This document shows positions 43,224-51,393 of a stretch of 64,000 nucleotides of DNA, in pieces. The notes under the pieces are model-generated. The model saw only the letters and a program-made list of their open reading frames with translations. It was not told the DNA's origin and did no database searches. This DNA comes from Limibacterium fermenti (lineage in GTDB: Bacteria; Bacteroidota; Bacteroidia; Bacteroidales; Dysgonomonadaceae). The stretch lies in NCBI RefSeq assembly GCF_041902845.1, contig NZ_CP159486.1:2976001-3040000 (forward strand). The letters run 5' to 3'. Position numbers and translations under genes: made by a program. How positions within the stretch are numbered: position 1 is the stretch's first letter; each line of letters starts with the position of its first letter.

Positions 43224-44332
43224 ACGCTTTGTTTTTTTATTAATGAATTTTTTATTGGAAACTTAAATTTGATAATCGTATAAATAATATACACATACAC
43301 CGCATACGGTATCGCTTTGAGATTATGCAATTGAAGTACCGCCAGCGTTATGGTCGCGATAGCCAATGTAAGCAATAAGGCCTGTCCGGTAATCTTTTTC
43401 CAATCGCTCTTTTCGCCCCACACCACGGGTTTGAAGACCGAACTGATTTCGCGGGAAAAACCATTCATAATAAGAATCGCATAAGACATATATTCAAAAC
43501 GCACCTGTTGCCAAACCAATATGGCAGCGACCGCACCGAGAACCAAGCCATAATACAACTTCCCGGAAGAAGTGGACGGGCTTGAAGGCATATCGGTCGC
43601 CATGAAAATAGTTCCAAACAACAAGCCCGCTATGGAATAGTGTTCCGGCGAAATATCGAGCAACCGTAAAAAAAGGAAAAACACGACGAAAACACCGAAA
43701 GGAATATGCCACGAAATTCTCTTCCGAAGCAACAGAAACAATCCACCCAACACGATGAAAAGAATCGAATACTCCCCTATTGCGCCAGTTGTTTTGAACA
43801 ATAAGGAATCCCAATATTCCCCGGAAGTACTTTCGCCGATAGCTCTGAAAAAACGGATATCCTCCACCTGTACATAGTCCTGAAAAGCCCATAACGTTCC
43901 CGAAGACATAACGGCAGGAAAAAAAACCGTCATCATCTCACGACCTACCAAAGCCGGATTAAACAGGTTTCGGCCTAACCCTCCCCAGAGAATTTTTCCA
44001 AACAATACCGCCATGGAAGCGCCGAAAGCAACCACATACCAAGGAGTTAATGGTGATAAAGTACATGCCAGTAAAAGAGCCGTTACCAAAGCCGAACCAT
44101 CTTTCAACGAATTCGTCTTACGAAGGAAAAACCACGAAAACACGAACTCGGACACCAATGCGGCAATAACCGATACGCCCAATATCTGCAATGCCCGGGT
44201 GCCAGCCGCCAGATAAGCAAACACTAAAATCGGGAGCAGCGATAGCACCACATCGAACATGACCGTGCCCACTTTCGCTCTCGCCCTCACGAATGGATTG
44301 GAATAAATAACTTGTCTGTAATCTGCGCTCAT
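43220..44332 (-). CDS. rnfD: RnfD/NqrB-like integral membrane subunit without the usual FMN-attachment motif
   Basis: 370 residues with about ten membrane segments. The family core is visible: DGSALVTALLLACTLSPLTPWY, FGKILWGGLGRNLFNPALVGR and MATDMPSSPSTSSGKLYYG. RnfD/NqrB proteins carry FMN covalently on a Thr in an (S/T)GAT-type motif; the corresponding region here reads ESTSGEYWDSLL, with no Ala-Thr, so the covalent flavin may be absent. The gene overlaps rnfC and the nitroreductase gene by four bases each. RnfA, B, E and G genes are absent from the cluster, so this is not a conventional Rnf complex. Confidence 0.85.
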   Translation of the reverse strand: MSADYRQVIYSNPFVRARAKVGTVMFDVVLSLLPILVFAYLAAGTRALQILGVSVIAALVSEFVFSWFFLRKTNSLKDGSALVTALLLACTLSPLTPWYVVAFGASMAVLFGKILWGGLGRNLFNPALVGREMMTVFFPAVMSSGTLWAFQDYVQVEDIRFFRAIGESTSGEYWDSLLFKTTGAIGEYSILFIVLGGLFLLLRKRISWHIPFGVFVVFFLFLRLLDISPEHYSIAGLLFGTIFMATDMPSSPSTSSGKLYYGLVLGAVAAILVWQQVRFEYMSYAILIMNGFSREISSVFKPVVWGEKSDWKKITGQALLLTLAIATITLAVLQLHNLKAIPYAVYVYIIYTIIKFKFPIKNSLIKKQSV

Positions 44333-45591
44333 TTATGATTCTCCAGAATGAATTGTTTTCCTCTTTTTATACTATCTATTAACGGAACGTTACTCGGACA
44401 AATATATTCGCAAGCACCGCACTCGATGCATTGACCAAGCCGGTATTCTTCAAAAGCCTTCAAATCGTTCTCGCGATAAGCAACCGCAAACTGCATCGGC
44501 ATCAATCCCATAGGGCAAGCATCCACACAATAACCACATTGAATACAATTATAGGCTTCAAGCGGCCGCTTCTCCAAAGCCAAGACACCCGATGTTCCTT
44601 TGGAAACGGGAGTATCCAAACGATGTACTTCCACGCCCATCATCGGCCCTCCCAGCACGACATGACAATTATCCCATCCGGATATCTTTCCCGCTGAGGC
44701 TAAAACATGCCTGACGGGGGTACCTACTTTTACCCAGTAATTTCCAGCACCCTCCAGATTGTCGCCGGACACCGTAACCACTCTTTCGGTAAACGGGATA
44801 CCCTCAAAAGCCGCTTTGTAAATACCGTAAAGCGTGCCGACATTACTAACCAATACACCCTTACTTATCGGAAGTTGGGTTTTCTTCAATTTCAATCCCG
44901 TAACGGAATGAATAAGTTGAAGTTCGCTTCCCTGCGGATAACTATCGGGGAGCAGTTTTACCGAACAAATCTCGCGATACGGCTCGAAAACAAAACGCAA
45001 TTCTTTATTCCGTTTTTCTATTGCGAGTACCACTTTATCAGGCTGATAAACTTTCCGGATGAGTTCCACCACTTGCATGAGTTCCCGATACCGGTTTTTC
45101 ATCAAGGTGAAATCGGCCGTAAGATACGGTTCGCACTCTGCCCCGTTGATAATAAAAGTCTTCAATTTGCCGGTATCTGAGGGAAATTTAACATGCGTAG
45201 GGAACTGTGCACCTCCGGCACCGACGATCCCCGCATCCTTTAGCAGGTTCACAAAATTCCGGGGAGTTTGTATGTCGGATTTCGAAAGCTGCAAGGCTTC
45301 TTCGCGAAAATCATTTTCCAAGACAATAAACGTTTCACTTTTGCCGGAAATGTTTGTAGCTGTTTTAATTTCTAAAACGATGCCCGAGACAGGCGAATGT
45401 ACATGAGCCGATACGATACCGTCGGCTCTTCCGATCAGTTGATTCTTCAGCACTCTCTCTCCGGGCTCGACCACAGGAAAAGCCGGCTTACCGAGAGAAG
45501 CCGATAAAGGCACTGACAGCACGGCGGGAGATTCCAAGCGCCTGATGTCGCCTTCTTTCGTCTGATCCTTATATGATACAATACCAATCAT
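44329..45591 (-). CDS. rnfC: RnfC-like iron-sulfur subunit
   Basis: 420 residues, at the short end for RnfC. The N-terminal biotinyl-lipoyl-like region (GRADGIVSAHVHSPVSGIVLE) and the NADH/FMN-binding core (GAGGAQFPTHVKF; INGAECEPYLTADFTLM; VGTLYGIYKAAFEG) are present. Two 4Fe-4S motifs sit at the C-terminus: CIQCGYCVDACPMG and CIECGACEYICPSN. In Rnf complexes RnfC takes electrons from NADH at the cytoplasmic face. It is translationally coupled (ATGA overlaps) to apbE before it and rnfD after it. Confidence 0.9.
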   Translation of the reverse strand: MIGIVSYKDQTKEGDIRRLESPAVLSVPLSASLGKPAFPVVEPGERVLKNQLIGRADGIVSAHVHSPVSGIVLEIKTATNISGKSETFIVLENDFREEALQLSKSDIQTPRNFVNLLKDAGIVGAGGAQFPTHVKFPSDTGKLKTFIINGAECEPYLTADFTLMKNRYRELMQVVELIRKVYQPDKVVLAIEKRNKELRFVFEPYREICSVKLLPDSYPQGSELQLIHSVTGLKLKKTQLPISKGVLVSNVGTLYGIYKAAFEGIPFTERVVTVSGDNLEGAGNYWVKVGTPVRHVLASAGKISGWDNCHVVLGGPMMGVEVHRLDTPVSKGTSGVLALEKRPLEAYNCIQCGYCVDACPMGLMPMQFAVAYRENDLKAFEEYRLGQCIECGACEYICPSNVPLIDSIKRGKQFILENHK

Positions 45592-46535
45592 TCTGTTGTC
45601 ATATTTTCGTTAAAATTATCGCTGAACGTTATCTTCCGGTTTTCATCGATAACAAAGCCCGAAACACCCCATCGTTCGTCCAATTGTTTCAATAAGGGTT
45701 TCCATTGTTCGGAAGGCACATTCATCAGAGCCGTCGACAACATATCCCCTTCGAAAGCATTCTTGCCGACAATTCCGACCTGCTTATTAGCGGCAGGAAA
45801 GCCCGTCTTCGGATTCAAGATATGCCCGTACTCCTTTCCGTCTATCACGATACGGGTTTCCTTTTGAGCAGAAGTGGAAAAACAACCGTTGCTCAATTTC
45901 AAGCCAAACAGTAACTGCTCTCTCACATCCGGATCGTACACTCGTATATCCCAAAACGGATGACTTTCATCGTTTAGATACCGAATCGTACTACCACCGG
46001 CATTGATCAAGGCATCCGATACTCCCGCCCTTTTCAATTCTTTCACTACGCGGTCTACGGCAAAAGCCTTCAAGAATGATCCGGTGGTCAACTCCTGCCC
46101 TTTCTGTATCCGCACCTTATTTCCTTCCAACTCTATTTTCCGAAAATCTATTTTTTGCAAGGCCGCCTGCAATTCTTCTTGCGAAGGCAATCTCCTGTTT
46201 TCACCGGACTGATAAAAGCCCCATAGCCGAAGCAAAGGCATAATGGAAATGTCATACAGACCATCAAAAAAAGAAGCAACCTCCTTTATTTTATTCAAGA
46301 GAAAAATTGTGAAGTCATCCACTTCGACAAAACTTCCGGCCGACCGGTTGATAAGATCGAAATACGAATTTTTACGATACGAATTATACTGATAATCGAC
46401 AGATTCCATTATCGAAAACAAATCATCCAATAACAATACGCTATACGCGACGGGGATTTTTATTTTCACCGTCGCATGAAACAGGAAGCGAACCTGCGCA
46501 TGATACTGTTGGGATTTATTTTGTTCCCGATGCAT
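45588..46535 (-). CDS. apbE: ApbE-like FMN transferase, divergent
   Basis: 315 residues from Met at 46535 (MHREQNKSQQYHAQV); a longer frame to 46604 exists but overlaps the preceding gene more deeply. ApbE landmarks: GLYDISIMPLLRLWGF, the motif LTTGSFLKAFAVDRV (canonical DLGGIAKGYAVDR, so the acidic residue is replaced), LINAGGST, YGHILNPKTGFPA and the Mg-site segment GDMLSTALMNV. Classical ApbE transfers FMN from FAD to Thr of RnfG, RnfD or NqrB/C proteins. No signal peptide is visible, so it may act in the cytoplasm. The substrate protein is not obvious because the cluster's RnfD lacks the usual target motif. Confidence 0.8.
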   Translation of the reverse strand: MHREQNKSQQYHAQVRFLFHATVKIKIPVAYSVLLLDDLFSIMESVDYQYNSYRKNSYFDLINRSAGSFVEVDDFTIFLLNKIKEVASFFDGLYDISIMPLLRLWGFYQSGENRRLPSQEELQAALQKIDFRKIELEGNKVRIQKGQELTTGSFLKAFAVDRVVKELKRAGVSDALINAGGSTIRYLNDESHPFWDIRVYDPDVREQLLFGLKLSNGCFSTSAQKETRIVIDGKEYGHILNPKTGFPAANKQVGIVGKNAFEGDMLSTALMNVPSEQWKPLLKQLDERWGVSGFVIDENRKITFSDNFNENMTTE

Positions 46536-46821
46536 CTTCCGGTTTAGCTGTTTCGGTTTGTGTTTTTTTCGATGGAGAAGAAGTTTTTTCAACCGAGCCG
46601 ACATCGATCCGTTCAGTACGGAAATGCACTGCCGGATTCGTCAACCGGTCTTGTATGGTATTATATAATAAGGTATGAACATGAAATCTTTTTTCTATGT
46701 CTTTATTAAGATCGACATTAGGTTCTTGTGTTGACACTCCGCTTTCCGGCCCCTTGCGGTTACCGAAAAGCAAAATAAATAATCCGAACAGATACAGAAC
46801 GATTTTTTTTACTACTTCCAT
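46516..46821 (-). CDS. Small membrane-anchored protein of unknown function
   Basis: 101 residues with one N-terminal membrane segment (KKIVLYLFGLFILLFG) and a polar tail rich in Lys, Thr and Ser. Its 3' end overlaps apbE by 20 bases, and it is the first gene of the electron-transfer block, 175 bases after metI. I do not recognise a family. A role as a small accessory subunit of the RnfC-RnfD module is inferred from position only. Confidence 0.6.
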   Translation of the reverse strand: MEVVKKIVLYLFGLFILLFGNRKGPESGVSTQEPNVDLNKDIEKRFHVHTLLYNTIQDRLTNPAVHFRTERIDVGSVEKTSSPSKKTQTETAKPEDASGTK

Positions 46822-46996
46822 CTTTAATTTCTAACAGATATAAAACAAACTTTTTCCTTTAATAAAAAAAGGGACAATGACTTTTTCGACTTCCTTCTTA
46901 AAGATATAGTGATAACCTAATATCAATAAAGCAATAACGCATTCTCCGGAATTTAGTTTTGCTTGTTTTGCCAGGCTTATTAATCATTAACATTTT

Positions 46997-47653
46997 TTAC
47001 CGGTAATCAAACCGTTTAGAGAGTCGATCTCCTGTAAACTGAATGACAAATACCAATCCGACAAGGAGTATAAGCACGGCATTCATGATAAACGCATCAT
47101 AACCGATATAGCCGTACTGATAGCCAATCTGTCCCAATCCGCCCGCACCGACCGCGCCCCCCATAGCCGAATACCCGACTAACGTAATAAGGGTGATCGT
47201 CGCATTATTAACGAGCGAAGGCAACGCTTCGGGCAACAATACTTTTGTGATGATTTGCAGGGGAGAAGCACCCATCGACCGGGCTGTTTCGACCAACCCC
47301 GCCGGGACTTCAAGCAGACTGTTCTCAACCAATCGCGCAATAAAAGGAGCTGCCCCGACACTCAGGGGAACCAAAGCCGCCCACATGCCGATGGAAGTAC
47401 CCACGATCGCACGCGTAAAAGGAATCATCCAAACAATCAAAATAATAAACGGAATCGATCGGAAAATATTCACCAACACCGATATTATCCGGTTGTATAA
47501 CACATTTTCGAGGAGTTGGCCCTTACGCGTCAAAAACAAGACGATGCCTACGGGCAACCCCAACACGAAACCAAAGAAACCGGAAGCAACCGTCATAAAG
47601 ACCGTCTCCCACAACCCTCTTAGCAATAATAATAACGTAGACTCGTCAAGCAT
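46997..47653 (-). CDS. metI: Methionine ABC transporter permease
   Basis: 218 residues with five to six membrane segments and the ABC-permease EAA loop (ARSMGASPLQIITKVLLPEALPSL). VNIFRSIPFIILIVW and GYSAMGGAVGAGGLGQIGYQYGY are MetI family features. It moves methionine across the inner membrane with MetN. The start overlaps metN by 8 bases. Confidence 0.95.
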   Translation of the reverse strand: MLDESTLLLLLRGLWETVFMTVASGFFGFVLGLPVGIVLFLTRKGQLLENVLYNRIISVLVNIFRSIPFIILIVWMIPFTRAIVGTSIGMWAALVPLSVGAAPFIARLVENSLLEVPAGLVETARSMGASPLQIITKVLLPEALPSLVNNATITLITLVGYSAMGGAVGAGGLGQIGYQYGYIGYDAFIMNAVLILLVGLVFVIQFTGDRLSKRFDYR

Positions 47654-48674
47654 ATCCTCTGATTAAATAATGAATATTTTGCCGGCCCAAAGCTCTCAAC
47701 ACCGTATTATTCTCATCACGGGTTCCCTTCAAACGAACCAACACCTGCCCGAAATTAGCCTGCCCGATATATTCCACATCCGCATTCAACAATTGAAACA
47801 CGGCTTTACCTCCCGGACTCAACGACGAGACCAATTCTTCAAAAGCCACCGACCCGTCGAGCCGTATTTCCACAACGGGAAACAATCCCTCGACATATTC
47901 CCGGCGAAGAACGGCGCTCAGTTCACCGGGTATGGTCAGCGCCTTCGAGGTGAGAAACTGTTTAATGACCGGATGATCTTTTTTTGCCAAAATCTCCGCC
48001 AACGTTCCTTTGGCTATCAGGCGTCCTTTATCGATAACGGCAACATGATTGCAAACGGCTTTCACAACCTCCATCTCATGCGTAATCAGCAGAATGGTAA
48101 TATGCATTCTGCGGTTGATGTCTTGCAGCAACTGGAGGATCGATTGAGTGGTCGCCGGATCGAGGGCGCTCGTCGCTTCGTCGCTTAGCAACACATACGG
48201 ATCGTTTGCCAGGGCGCGCGCGATAGCGACCCGTTGCTTTTGTCCTCCGGAGAGACTGCTCGGGTAATCATCCGCTTTATCTTCCAACCCGACAATCGTC
48301 AACAGTTCGTGCACCTTGCCACGAATATAAGCCTTGTCCCTCTTATCCAATTCAAGCGGAAAAGCCACATTTTCAAACACCGTGCGCGAAGAAAGCAGGT
48401 TGAAATGCTGAAAGATCATTCCGATTTTCTTGCGTTCACGGGCCAACTGCGACGAAGAGAGTTTCGTCAGTTCCACCCCGTTCACAATAACGTGCCCCTC
48501 ATCGGGCCGTTCCAATAAATTGATACAGCGTATCAACGTACTTTTTCCGGCTCCCGAGAAACCGATAATCCCCACAATATCCCCTTGCGCCACGTCGAGA
48601 CTAATATCGTGAAGCGCCTTAAAAGGCTCTTTCGTCCGGAAAAATGTCTTCGATATATTTTTAACTTCAATCAT
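47646..48674 (-). CDS. metN: Methionine ABC transporter ATP-binding protein
   Basis: 342 residues. Walker A GFSGAGKST, signature LSGGQKQRVAIARAL, Walker B YVLLSDEATSALD and the switch His in LLITHEMEVVKAV. The C-terminal NIL/ACT-like domain (VEIRLDGSVAFEELV; DVEYIGQANFGQVLVRLKG) is the methionine-sensing domain that inhibits transport when methionine is abundant. It follows a long leader containing a Met/Cys-rich leader peptide frame and a terminator hairpin. Confidence 0.95.
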   Translation of the reverse strand: MIEVKNISKTFFRTKEPFKALHDISLDVAQGDIVGIIGFSGAGKSTLIRCINLLERPDEGHVIVNGVELTKLSSSQLARERKKIGMIFQHFNLLSSRTVFENVAFPLELDKRDKAYIRGKVHELLTIVGLEDKADDYPSSLSGGQKQRVAIARALANDPYVLLSDEATSALDPATTQSILQLLQDINRRMHITILLITHEMEVVKAVCNHVAVIDKGRLIAKGTLAEILAKKDHPVIKQFLTSKALTIPGELSAVLRREYVEGLFPVVEIRLDGSVAFEELVSSLSPGGKAVFQLLNADVEYIGQANFGQVLVRLKGTRDENNTVLRALGRQNIHYLIRGYA

Positions 48675-48759
48675 CCATTACACCTTTTTTTAGTTCTATG
48701 CTGCAGGAGTTCGAAAACAGCCGCAAACACCCCTTACAAGCACCTCGTAATACAAACTG

Positions 48760-48798
48760 AAAAAACTTCCCCGACACCCATTCGTATCGAGGAAGTTT
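48760..48798 (-). terminator. Leader terminator (attenuator) upstream of metN
   Basis: On the minus strand, AAACTTCC (48791-48798) pairs with GGAAGTTT (48763-48770), extended by the inner helix CGATAC/GTGTCG, and is followed by a six-T run (48760-48765). It is a textbook intrinsic terminator, but lies between promoter and metN, 34 bases past the leader-peptide stop. Confidence 0.8.
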
Positions 48799-48832
48799 AC
48801 TGCAAAAAAGAATCATCCTTAGCGGCCCGATA

Positions 48833-48922
48833 CTACCCTTGAGGCATGGACATACACATGCAACAAGACATCTTTTCGGACCCCATGCAAACAGGAACGT
48901 ATGCGGAAAAATTCGTATTCAT
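48833..48922 (-). CDS. Candidate Met/Cys-rich leader peptide of the metNI operon
   Basis: A 29-codon frame, ATG at 48922 to TAG at 48833-48835. It begins MNTNFSAYVPVCMGSEK and continues MSCCMCMSMPQG. Besides the start it has five Met (codons 13, 18, 22, 24, 26) and four Cys (12, 20, 21, 23), an extreme composition concentrated in the second half. It sits after a good promoter, directly before a terminator hairpin and the metNI genes. This is the layout of ribosome-mediated transcription attenuation: a ribosome stalled for charged tRNA-Met (or tRNA-Cys) would prevent the terminator from forming. I see no SAM riboswitch in the leader. Confidence 0.72.
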   Translation of the reverse strand: MNTNFSAYVPVCMGSEKMSCCMCMSMPQG

Positions 48923-48969
48923 TCTTTCATATTTATGATCAAACGGCATCGCACACCGTTTGATGACTG

Positions 48970-49000
48970 CAAATGTACTGTTTATTTTTTGTCCATCCAA
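48970..49000 (-). promoter_or_regulatory. Promoter of the metNI leader
   Basis: On the minus strand, TTG, a 20-base spacer and TACATTTG. Transcription would start near 48964, about 40 bases before the leader-peptide ATG. Confidence 0.7.
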
Positions 49001-49113
49001 TATTTGTGTTTATTTTTCCGAATAAGAGGAAAAAACAAACGCCCCAACAATTATTTTACTTATTTTTGTGGAACAGATTCAAAGCAATCGGCAATCCTGT
49101 CTTTTTGAATAGA

Positions 49114-49560
49114 ATGAAACAGCGTACACACACCATCAAACAGTTCGACTATCGTTCGGGAGGAAAAATACTCGTAGCGAGCATATTATTGGGCTACCTG
49201 TTCTTGTTCGCTCACTGTTCTTTCGACCCGTTGGCACAGGACTTGCCGTCCCTGCAAAAGACGCAATGGGTATTTTCGGAATCCTATACGTCGGAGGAAG
49301 TCGATTTTTCACAAACCATCCGGATGCGTTTTAGGGACGAAGAAACCGTGATTTTGGAGCACGACTTCACCGAGACGAGTCAACGCATGGGCGTTCAGTC
49401 GGGCAGCTACGAAAGCCGGTACACGTACCGCTATGACAGAACGCAGCGAACAGGATTGTTTATCGGCGAAGACGGCAACACTTTAAAGTTCGAACTCCGC
49501 GCCAACCTGCTTTTACTCACAATAAATAATGACACCTACATCTTCCGCAAAACAGTATAA
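49114..49560 (+). CDS. Small lipoprotein of unknown function
   Basis: 148 residues from ATG 49114 (MKQRTHTIKQFDYRSGGK), with a membrane-type segment and lipobox-like FAHC at about residue 35. The mature part is a short beta-rich domain (TQWVFSESYTSEEVDFSQTIRMRF ends ITINNDTYIFRKTV-like), recalling lipocalin-like heat-shock lipoproteins, but I cannot assign a family. A possible -7 core TATTTTTG lies at 49061-49068. It is divergent from metN and followed immediately by a palindromic element. Confidence 0.65.
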   Translation: MKQRTHTIKQFDYRSGGKILVASILLGYLFLFAHCSFDPLAQDLPSLQKTQWVFSESYTSEEVDFSQTIRMRFRDEETVILEHDFTETSQRMGVQSGSYESRYTYRYDRTQRTGLFIGEDGNTLKFELRANLLLLTINNDTYIFRKTV

Positions 49561-49842
49561 GAAACTGTTTAAATTTCTTGCGAAAGGCTGTAATTAAACT
49601 AAATGATTATCCGCAAAACGACCTAAAGGTAACCCCTCCGCTCGTTCCTCGCTCGTCCCCTTATGCCAAGGGGACAGTTGCGGAGTGCAACTTCTCTACT
49701 CTCCCCTTACGATAAGGGGGGAGTACCGCGAAGCGGGGAGGGGTTAAAAAAGAAATTGGACGCTTTGCGGATAATCATATTAAACTATTCTTCGCCTTCA
49801 AAAAGTTTCTTTTTGAATCGCGAAAAAAATTTAAACAGATTC
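49561..49842. repeat. MITE-like nested inverted-repeat element
   Basis: A 282-base non-coding element. Outer ends GAAACTGTTTAAATTT (49561-49576) and AAATTTAAACAGATTC (49827-49842) are inverted copies with one mismatch. Inside are ATGATTATCCGCAAA and TTTGCGGATAATCAT, then ACCCCTCCGC and GCGGGGAGGGGT, then two GC-rich hairpins around CCCCTTATGCCAAGGGG and CTCCCCTTACGATAAGGGGGGAG. No transposase. The outer end begins right after the stop codon of the lipoprotein gene. The centre resembles REP-type palindromes seen in this phylum. Confidence 0.75.
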
Positions 49843-49959
49843 TAAAGGAAATATACGGCTTTCGTCGTCACGGTGCCGTGTAAGACTCCTTCAATCGCAA
49901 AAAACGACAACAAAACGCTTCTATAAATCGATTTATAACTACTTTTAATATACAAATAA

Positions 49960-49990
49960 TTGGCTGATAAGGGGAATATCACTACTTTTG
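49960..49990 (+). promoter_or_regulatory. Promoter of the SurA-like/OstA-like operon
   Basis: TTG (49960-49962), 20-base spacer, TACTTTTG (49983-49990), 29 bases before the ATG of the SurA-like gene. Confidence 0.7.
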
Positions 49991-50019
49991 AAGCCATGTT
50001 TTAAAACCGTCAACAAAAA

Positions 50020-51393
50020 ATGAACGATTCTGCAAAAAAAATACTCAATGTACTCCTCATGGCAATGGTCTTCATACCCGGGCTATTCTCTCAAAACAAT
50101 ATTATTGACGAGATCGTATGGGTCGTGGGCGATGAAATTATTCTTAAATCGGAAGTAGAGGAATATCGCAAGGAAATATTGATGCAAAACCAACGCATCG
50201 AAGGCGATCCGTATTGCTTTATCCCGGAACAATTAGCGATAAGAAAGCTTTTTCTGGATCAGGCAAAGATCGATAGTATACAAGTACAGGAAACGAACGT
50301 CAACCGCATGCTCGAATACCAAATCAACGAATATACCGCCTCTGTGGGGTCAGTTGAAAAGCTCGAAGAATATTTCGGTAAGCCGTTGAGTGATATTCGC
50401 GAAGATATGCGCAACCAGTTACGCGAACAACAATTGATCGATGGAGTACAACAAAAGCATTTCGGTAGCGTCAGCCTTACTCCTTCCGAAATCAGGAAAT
50501 ATTACAATAGCATCCCGCAAGACAGTCTTCCGTTTATTCCCGCCACGCTCGAATTGCAAGTTGTGACGGTGGAGCCGGAAGTTCCTTTGGAAGAAATCGA
50601 CGCCGTTAAGGCACGGCTGCGCGATTTTACGGAACAAGTAAACAGTGGCAAACAAAGTTTTTCGACGCTGGCGTTGATTAACTCCGAAGACCAGGGCACC
50701 GCGATCAGAGGGGGCGAAGGCGGATTTACAACCCGTTCGAACTTAGTTCCCGAGTTTGCCAATGTGCTTTTCGCCATGAATGATCCTTCCAAAATATCGA
50801 ATATTGTGGAAACCGAATACGGCTACCATATTATTCAATTTGTCGAACGCCGCGGCGACTTAGTAAATTACCGGCATATTCTTCTAAAGCCTAAAATTCC
50901 GCAGCAACAACTCGATACGGCTCTCGTACGCCTCGACTCGATTCGCACGGGTATCGTGGACAAAAAAATATCTTTTGAAGATGCAGCCACTTATTTTTCG
51001 GCCGACAAAGATACTCGCAATAATAAGGGAATTATGGTTAATAATAGTCGGAACAGCCCCAATACCGGAACTCCCCGTTTTGCTCTAAATGAGTTGAATC
51101 AGGATATTGCGCGCGTAGTGGGTGAAATGAAAATCGGGGCAATTTCCGAGCCCTTCATTATGACCAACAACTCCGGGAAACAGGTCGCGGCCATCATTAA
51201 AATCGCCCAGCGTAACGAGGGACATAAAGCCAACATCAACAACGATTACCAGATAATCAAACAAATGGCGGAAGGAAATAAACGTCAGGGATTAATGGAT
51301 ACGTGGCTCGAGAAAAAGATTACCGGCACGTATGTCCGCATCGATCCCGATTGGCAAAAATGTGACTTCAAATACAAAGGGTGGATAAAATAA
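50020..51393 (+). CDS. SurA-like periplasmic chaperone/peptidyl-prolyl isomerase
   Basis: 457 residues. Signal peptide to about residue 25 (GLFSQ), then the SurA N-terminal helices (IDEIVWVVGDEIILKSEVEEY; IRKLFLDQAKIDSIQV). Two parvulin domains follow: one around 170-280 (GGFTTRSNLVPEFANVLFAM) and one around 285-400 (YRHILLKP... FEDAATYFSADKDTRNNKG). Such proteins escort outer-membrane beta-barrel proteins through the periplasm. It overlaps the OstA-like gene by 13 bases, which links barrel biogenesis and lipopolysaccharide transport in one transcript. Confidence 0.9.
   Translation: MNDSAKKILNVLLMAMVFIPGLFSQNNIIDEIVWVVGDEIILKSEVEEYRKEILMQNQRIEGDPYCFIPEQLAIRKLFLDQAKIDSIQVQETNVNRMLEYQINEYTASVGSVEKLEEYFGKPLSDIREDMRNQLREQQLIDGVQQKHFGSVSLTPSEIRKYYNSIPQDSLPFIPATLELQVVTVEPEVPLEEIDAVKARLRDFTEQVNSGKQSFSTLALINSEDQGTAIRGGEGGFTTRSNLVPEFANVLFAMNDPSKISNIVETEYGYHIIQFVERRGDLVNYRHILLKPKIPQQQLDTALVRLDSIRTGIVDKKISFEDAATYFSADKDTRNNKGIMVNNSRNSPNTGTPRFALNELNQDIARVVGEMKIGAISEPFIMTNNSGKQVAAIIKIAQRNEGHKANINNDYQIIKQMAEGNKRQGLMDTWLEKKITGTYVRIDPDWQKCDFKYKGWIK

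Noticed and set aside
48675..48970. SAM riboswitch in the metN leader
   Set aside because: I could not find the conserved core of a SAM riboswitch class; the Met/Cys leader peptide plus terminator explains the leader better.
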